From NCBI GenBank assembly GCA_002068015.1, contig MVRV01000063.1, positions 1 through 56,409 of the forward strand: DNA of 56,409 nucleotides, in the 5' to 3' direction. This stretch comes from Smithella sp. PtaU1.Bin162 (GTDB lineage: Bacteria; Desulfobacterota; Syntrophia; Syntrophales; Smithellaceae). The notes under the pieces were generated by a model. That model ran no database searches and was not told the origin of the DNA. It was given only the letters and a program-made list of their open reading frames with translations. Each line of letters starts with the position of its first letter. The first letter of the stretch is position 1. Position numbers and translations under genes: made by a program. This document shows positions 52,051 to 56,409 of this stretch, piece by piece.

Positions 52051-53103
52051 TTATGACAAACGTTTTTTATTTAAAGACTCTATCGCCCGATCCGCCTCGT
52101 TGATGATTCTCTCTACGACCTCGCCCACCGCCGGAATATCCTGAATACCGCCGATGTTTTGTCCGGCAAAAACGAAGCCTTTCTCCATATCGCCTTCGTA
52201 GATGGCTTTCATATGGCGCACCGCACCGACAGCCTGGCTCGCCTGCGACCAAAGCGAAAGACCGTCATCACCGGCCATTGCCGTCTTAAGTCCCATAGCC
52301 AGGAAATCCCCGTAAGACAGATTCAGGACTTTCCGGATTTTCAAACCAGCCTGGAAGCGTTCCAGAAAACCGAAGCGTATTTTTTGCATCTCCAGCGCTC
52401 CCTTGCTTTTCAAGGCGCGCCCCCACATTCCGTCAAATTTCGTATCGTATATTGTATCCTGTTCCGATGCCGCCAGACACAGATTTTTAAAATTATCATG
52501 CAGAACGCATTCCTTAGTCAGCATAAACCGGGTTCCCATGGAAACTCCCTCGGCCCCCAGAGCAAGCGCCGCCGCCAAACCCCGGCCGTCATAAATACCG
52601 CCCGCGGCGATGACCGGCACCTTGACCCGGCTTGCCGCAACGGGAATGAGCACCATGGATGTAGCCTTGTCACCATGCGCCGCCGCCTCGTGTCCCGTTA
52701 CTACAACGGCATCGCAACCCAGTTGAGCGGCTTTGGCGGCATGCTTGGCCACAGCCGTTGTTCCCAGAACCTTTCCTCCGTAGGCATGAACCTGCTCGAC
52801 AAACCAGGGCTTTCCCAAAGTATAGTTAAGAACCGGAACTTTTTCTTCAATAGCAACTTTAATTTTGTCGGCCGAATCGTAACGCAGGACTACATTGACA
52901 CCAAAAGGATTATTTGTCCTTTTTCTGATTTCCCTGATGCTTTCCCGCATTTCCTCCGGTGTGCAGCGGGCGGTGGCGAAGATTCCCAATCCGCCGGCGT
53001 TACTTACGGCCGTCACCAGGTTAATATCCGTAATCCAGTTCATGCCCGCGAGCATCAAAGGATGTTTAATGCCGAATAGTTCAGTCATTCTTGTTTTAAA
53101 CAC
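52051..53103 (-). CDS. FMN-dependent nitronate monooxygenase/enoyl reductase-type oxidoreductase
   Basis: A 350-residue TIM-barrel flavoprotein. Motifs are LMLAGMNWITDINLVTAVSNAGGLGIFATA, VVVTGHEAAAHGD (catalytic His), PVIAAGGIYDGRGLAAALALGAEGVSMGTRF (phosphate-binding Gly loop), all of the 2-nitropropane dioxygenase/FabK family. In an acyl-CoA degradation cluster it may reduce or oxidise an unsaturated CoA ester, as often suggested for such neighbours. It starts with GTG (53103) after GGAGGGAG, and follows the crotonase by 15 bases. Confidence 0.85.
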   Translation of the reverse strand: MFKTRMTELFGIKHPLMLAGMNWITDINLVTAVSNAGGLGIFATARCTPEEMRESIREIRKRTNNPFGVNVVLRYDSADKIKVAIEEKVPVLNYTLGKPWFVEQVHAYGGKVLGTTAVAKHAAKAAQLGCDAVVVTGHEAAAHGDKATSMVLIPVAASRVKVPVIAAGGIYDGRGLAAALALGAEGVSMGTRFMLTKECVLHDNFKNLCLAASEQDTIYDTKFDGMWGRALKSKGALEMQKIRFGFLERFQAGLKIRKVLNLSYGDFLAMGLKTAMAGDDGLSLWSQASQAVGAVRHMKAIYEGDMEKGFVFAGQNIGGIQDIPAVGEVVERIINEADRAIESLNKKRLS

Positions 53104-53118
53104 TGTGTACTCCCTCCT

Positions 53119-53904
53119 TTATTTACCTTTAAACACCGGTTTGCGTTTTTCCGTAAACGCCCGGATTCCCTCCTGCAGATCTTCCGTCATGAAGCAGCAA
53201 ATTGATTGCGCCTGCTCAAACAGCAGGCCGGATGTTACTGAGCTTTCCGCAGCAAGATTAATTCCCTTTTTCGCCCAGCGCATACCCATCGGCGGCATTT
53301 CCGACATTTTTTTGGCGAGATTCATGGCCCGCTCTTCCAGCATCGCGACGGGTACGACGATTTCCACAAGACCGATTCTGAGAGCCTCTTCCGCTTTTAT
53401 TTCCTCGTTACCCATAATGATGCGTTTGGCCTGTCCCGGTCCCACGAGTTTTGTTAATCTCGTTGTTCCGCCCATATCCGGAGATATGCCCAGACCGACT
53501 TCCGGCAACCGGAAAAAAGAATTGTCGGCGGCAATGCGGATATCGAGTGCCAGTACCAATTCCATAGCTCCGCCAATGCAGGCGCCGTGAATGGCAGCGA
53601 TTACCGGAACGGGCAATTCCTGCCAGCGGGTCCAAACGCGCTGAATCCAATCCAGCTTCCTAAGCATATACTGCGTATCCGTCGCTTTCAGCGTTTCCAG
53701 ATTGACCCCGGTGGAAAAATGTTTTCCTTCTCCCTTGATGACAACAGCTTTTATCGTAACATCATTTTCTATTGCCGCCTGAATTTTTTCCATATCTTCC
53801 AGCAATTCCCAATTAAGGGTATTCATCTTTTGCGGGTTATTCAGTGTTATCAGGGCAACGGCATCAATTTTTTGAAACAAAATCCAATTCTTGCTGATGT
53901 TCAT
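53119..53904 (-). CDS. Enoyl-CoA hydratase/isomerase family protein
   Basis: A 261-residue crotonase. The acidic residues are Glu115 (GGAMELVLALD), Glu135 (LPEVGLG) and Asp143 (SPDMGG). Two Glu match hydratases, while the Glu135/Asp143 spacing also fits dienoyl-CoA isomerases, in which the first position is Asp. It could thus be a hydratase or a dienoyl-CoA isomerase. It overlaps the preceding gene by four bases (ATGA) and is followed after 15 bases by the FMN oxidoreductase. Confidence 0.87.
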   Translation of the reverse strand: MNISKNWILFQKIDAVALITLNNPQKMNTLNWELLEDMEKIQAAIENDVTIKAVVIKGEGKHFSTGVNLETLKATDTQYMLRKLDWIQRVWTRWQELPVPVIAAIHGACIGGAMELVLALDIRIAADNSFFRLPEVGLGISPDMGGTTRLTKLVGPGQAKRIIMGNEEIKAEEALRIGLVEIVVPVAMLEERAMNLAKKMSEMPPMGMRWAKKGINLAAESSVTSGLLFEQAQSICCFMTEDLQEGIRAFTEKRKPVFKGK

Positions 53905-55046
53905 TTTTTCGTCTCCAGTTTATTTTCAGCCTGTACATTTCTTTGAAAACCGAAAGATATGACGTTTTCGGGCAGGACTTCCTTTACTCCCCTGCCTTTG
54001 ACGATTTGCATAAACTGCTCGGCGGTATCTTCATAGGGAATACCGGGTTTGCCTTCCTTCGGCGTGAGGGCACGTGCCTTGACCGGGCAGGTGGTTACAC
54101 ATAAACCGCAACCGATACAGCGGCGGAGGTTGAGATCGGCCTTCCCGTCCGCGGCGTTCATCGCAACGGCTCCCATACCGCAGCGTTTTTCGCATGTACC
54201 GCAGCCGGTACATTTGTCCCGGTCGACCGTAATCCGGTAGTTCGAAAATACCAGCTCCGCCGGATTTTCCGTTTTGCTCACGGCACGAAGGAATCCGCAG
54301 CAATCAACACAGCAGTTACACAAATCAAAAGGTTTCTTTGATGTCGCGGCCTGGGTAATAAGACCGGCCTTATTGGCCATTTCCAGAATGGCGAGTGCTT
54401 CGGAAAGTTCCACTTTGCGCCCCCACCCGTTGTCGATATAATACTGTCCCATCGGACCAAACATAAAACATACTTCCTGAGGTTGCCCGCAGTCCATTCC
54501 GAAGAGGGACAAGCCTTGACGGCAGGCGCACTTGGTAACGACAATCAAATCAGCATCCTTGAGTATTTTCTTCGCGTCTTCGTAAGGCGTAACGTAATTT
54601 TCGCTTGCTATCGAATCATCTATCGGTATTGTGCGGATAAACGGCCGCATACCCTGTGCCATGTTGTGTTTGTATACTTCATTGATGTATTGACCGGTCA
54701 GTTTGACGAGCTTCTTCCCGAGACGTGTAATCTGAAACTCATAGAGTCCGTGAAGAAAAGGATTTGTGCAGTATTCGACAATATCCTCCGTACGTCTGCG
54801 GAAAAGAAGACCCTTGCCGGCCATATCCTCAAGCCTTGCCGCAATTTCGCAAACCGGTTGATTAATTCTTTGGGCTATCGCTTCCGGCGTTTCCAGTTCG
54901 GCCGTCATTTGGGTAAACATGACGGCCTCCTCTTCCGTAAACATGAGTTTTAAGATTTCCATCTCCACGCCGGACTTTGTCTCCGGATAACCAAAAGCAT
55001 AATTGTCCAATTGCTTACGCAACTTTCGGAAAACATCTGTTGCCAT
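53901..55046 (-). CDS. Winged-helix-like protein with C-terminal ferredoxin clusters
   Basis: A 381-residue protein. Residues about 25-125 look like a winged helix (EEEAVMFTQMTAELETPEAIAQRINQP...LEDMAGKGLLFRRRTEDI). The middle has a Cys-rich part (TKCACRQG, DCGQ, CNCCVDCCGF) which might bind metal. The C-terminal part is a two [4Fe-4S] ferredoxin: CTGCGTCEKRCGMGAV and CIGCGLCVTTCPVKA. The combination is frequent in deltaproteobacterial acyl-CoA clusters but has no assigned role. It is between two crotonase genes. Confidence 0.82.
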   Translation of the reverse strand: MATDVFRKLRKQLDNYAFGYPETKSGVEMEILKLMFTEEEAVMFTQMTAELETPEAIAQRINQPVCEIAARLEDMAGKGLLFRRRTEDIVEYCTNPFLHGLYEFQITRLGKKLVKLTGQYINEVYKHNMAQGMRPFIRTIPIDDSIASENYVTPYEDAKKILKDADLIVVTKCACRQGLSLFGMDCGQPQEVCFMFGPMGQYYIDNGWGRKVELSEALAILEMANKAGLITQAATSKKPFDLCNCCVDCCGFLRAVSKTENPAELVFSNYRITVDRDKCTGCGTCEKRCGMGAVAMNAADGKADLNLRRCIGCGLCVTTCPVKARALTPKEGKPGIPYEDTAEQFMQIVKGRGVKEVLPENVISFGFQRNVQAENKLETKK

Positions 55047-55069
55047 CTTTTCTTCTTTCCTTTTAAGAT

Positions 55070-55852
55070 TTACCTGCCTTTAAATACCGCTTTTCTCTTC
55101 TCCCTAAACGCTTTCATGCCCTCCTGCTGGTCATAAGTCGAAAAGAGAATTTCAAAGCAACGGGCCTCATAGGCAATGGCGGACTTGATATCCAGATTAA
55201 TGCCGCCGTCAACAGCCAACTTTATCATCTTCACTGCCGCTGCCGGGCGGGCGGCAATCTTTTTTGCCAGAGCATATGTTTCTTCCGGCAGTTTTTCGAC
55301 CGGAACAACTTTATTGACCAATCCGATCCGGAGGGCTTCCTGCGCATCAATATTATCGCCGGTATATAAAAGTTCCTTGGCCTTTGTTGTTCCCACAAGC
55401 CTCGGCAAGCGCTGCGTGCCGCCGCCGCCCGGCAGAACTCCTATTTTAATCTCCGGCAGACCGAAAACGGCTGATTCCGAAACTATGCGCAAATCGCAAA
55501 CGAGAGTCAGCTCACAACCTCCGCCCAGCGCAAAGCCGCTCACGGCGGCAATAAGCGGTTTCTCGGCGGCTTCTATCTGCCGGAAGACCTCACGGCTCAG
55601 CCTTGCATAACGCTGTACATCAAGAGGTGTTGCGATATTCGCCAGCTCCATAATATCGGCACCGGCGGCAAAAAATTTCTCACTGCCGGTAATAACAACC
55701 ACCTTGACATCATCGTCAGTCTCGGTGCGGCTGAAGATATGCTGCAACTCCCCGAATACCTGGGTATTGAGTGCATTCATGCTGGCCGGACGGTTCAGCG
55801 TCACGGTGGCAATGCCATCCTTTTTTGTATAATTAATGGTCTTGTATTCCAT
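55070..55852 (-). CDS. Enoyl-CoA hydratase (crotonase)
   Basis: A 260-residue crotonase with both catalytic residues of hydratases: Glu114 (GGGCELTLVCD) and Glu134 (GLPEIKIGVLPGGGGTQRLPRLVG). The CoA-binding segment is KFFAAGADIMELA. It hydrates trans-2-enoyl-CoA in beta-oxidation; in this window it is the clearest hydratase of the three. It lies 32 bases after the thiolase and 23 bases before the winged-helix ferredoxin gene. Confidence 0.93.
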   Translation of the reverse strand: MEYKTINYTKKDGIATVTLNRPASMNALNTQVFGELQHIFSRTETDDDVKVVVITGSEKFFAAGADIMELANIATPLDVQRYARLSREVFRQIEAAEKPLIAAVSGFALGGGCELTLVCDLRIVSESAVFGLPEIKIGVLPGGGGTQRLPRLVGTTKAKELLYTGDNIDAQEALRIGLVNKVVPVEKLPEETYALAKKIAARPAAAVKMIKLAVDGGINLDIKSAIAYEARCFEILFSTYDQQEGMKAFREKRKAVFKGR

Positions 55853-55884
55853 TTGTTTTCTCCTTTAACTTCAATATCGGCAAA

Positions 55885-56409
55885 TCATACTTTGATCAGT
55901 ATGGCTTCGCCCTGGGCAAGACCGCCGCAGATTGCGGCAATACCGTATCCGCCGCCGCGTCTCGCCAGCTCACGCGCCAAAGTCATGGTTATTCTGTTGG
56001 CGCTCGCGCCTACGGGATGACCAATGGCTACTGCTCCGCCGTTGACATTGGTCTTCTCCTGAAGCTCTTTCCACTTCTTCTCATCATTTTTCGCCAGAAT
56101 CTTCGTGGAAACAAGCGGCATGGCGGCAAATGCTTCATTGATTTCGATCAGTTTTATATCGTCGAGGGTCATATCGTTGCGCTCGAGAATCTTCGCTATG
56201 CTCTGACCGGGAACAACGGCAATCTCCCGGGCTGCTCGCGCCTGGGCAATAACATCGATAATCTGGGCGAGCGGCTTTAAGTTACGTTTTTCCGCCTCGG
56301 AACGCGTCATGAACAGTATCGCGGAAGCACCGGCGGAAAGCGGCGGTGCATTGCCGGCCGTAATGGTCGGACTGCCGTATACGGTCCCCAACTTGGAAAG
56401 TGCCTCTAT
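55885..56409 (-). CDS. Acetyl-CoA acetyltransferase/thiolase (partial, N-terminus outside window)
   Basis: The last 174 residues of a thiolase, running off the right edge. It has TVYGSPTITAGNAPPLSAGASAILFM, EINEAFAAMPLV, NGGAVAIGHPVGASANRI (catalytic His) and the C-terminal CGGLAQGEAILIKV (catalytic Cys). These are diagnostic of the acetyl-CoA C-acetyltransferase family. In this cluster it would cleave a 3-oxoacyl-CoA at the end of a beta-oxidation round. The N-terminal nucleophile Cys region lies beyond the window. Confidence 0.93.
   Translation of the reverse strand: MEALSKLGTVYGSPTITAGNAPPLSAGASAILFMTRSEAEKRNLKPLAQIIDVIAQARAAREIAVVPGQSIAKILERNDMTLDDIKLIEINEAFAAMPLVSTKILAKNDEKKWKELQEKTNVNGGAVAIGHPVGASANRITMTLARELARRGGGYGIAAICGGLAQGEAILIKV

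Overview
The window looks like a chromosomal segment of a strictly anaerobic, Gram-negative deltaproteobacterium, most likely of the Syntrophales (Syntrophus/Smithella-like). This is inferred from gene content alone: a tripartite RND efflux system and BamD show an outer membrane; rubrerythrins, a hemerythrin-like protein and Fe-type superoxide dismutase suit an anaerobe facing oxygen; and crotonases, thiolase, family III CoA-transferases, AMP-forming phenylacetate-CoA ligase, TRAP transporter and phasin-like proteins suit a syntrophic fatty or aromatic acid degrader. No tRNA, rRNA, CRISPR array, insertion sequence or prophage was recognised.

Layout. 1-6815 (minus strand): an RND efflux operon (outer membrane channel, adaptor, pump cut by the window edge), preceded by the decayed C-terminal end of a second TolC-like gene, then a lipoprotein and a patatin-like phospholipase. 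6976-8962 (plus): an orphan LsrF-type thiolase/aldolase and a zinc alcohol dehydrogenase. 9040-10730 (minus): two rubrerythrin-type proteins and a hemerythrin-like protein. 11013-15605 (plus): a Zur-like regulator with a palindromic operator, znuACB, a BASS-like membrane protein, and sodB with its own promoter and terminator. 15737-19528 (minus): ihfB-like, rluB, scpB, scpA, trpS and hup. 19953-22102 (plus): a UbiA prenyltransferase coupled to a radical SAM/SPASM protein. 22092-26274 (minus): the overlapping chain nadK-recN-argA(short)-mltA. 26451-28330 (plus): an RdgC-like protein and two tandem phasin-like proteins. 28498-35471: mixed housekeeping genes (DUF374 acyltransferase, APH/kinase fusion, bamD, trxA, a nucleoside phosphorylase, an ACT protein, paaK) with a 141-bp multi-hairpin element touching the paaK stop codon. 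35534-40444 (minus): a large hybrid histidine kinase and an orphan Tat-exported Fe-S/cytochrome b pair. 40623-45509 (plus): a LysE-type exporter, then an exported WD40-caspase protein followed by a DUF4384 protein.

45578-56409 (minus) is one long catabolic cluster: thiolase (cut), crotonase, a winged-helix/ferredoxin protein, second crotonase, FMN oxidoreductase, TRAP DctPQM, family III CoA-transferase, alpha-methylacyl-CoA racemase and a PaaG-like crotonase. It reads as uptake, CoA activation, stereo-inversion and beta-oxidation of a carboxylic acid, possibly alpha-methyl-branched.

The most unusual elements are the extracytoplasmic caspase/WD40 + DUF4384 pair, the racemase-TRAP catabolic cluster with its winged-helix ferredoxin protein, the orphan LsrF module, the orphan Fe-S/cytochrome b module, the TolC relic and the structured 141-bp repeat-like element. 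All calls rest on reading the sequence and remembered family motifs; no searches were run.
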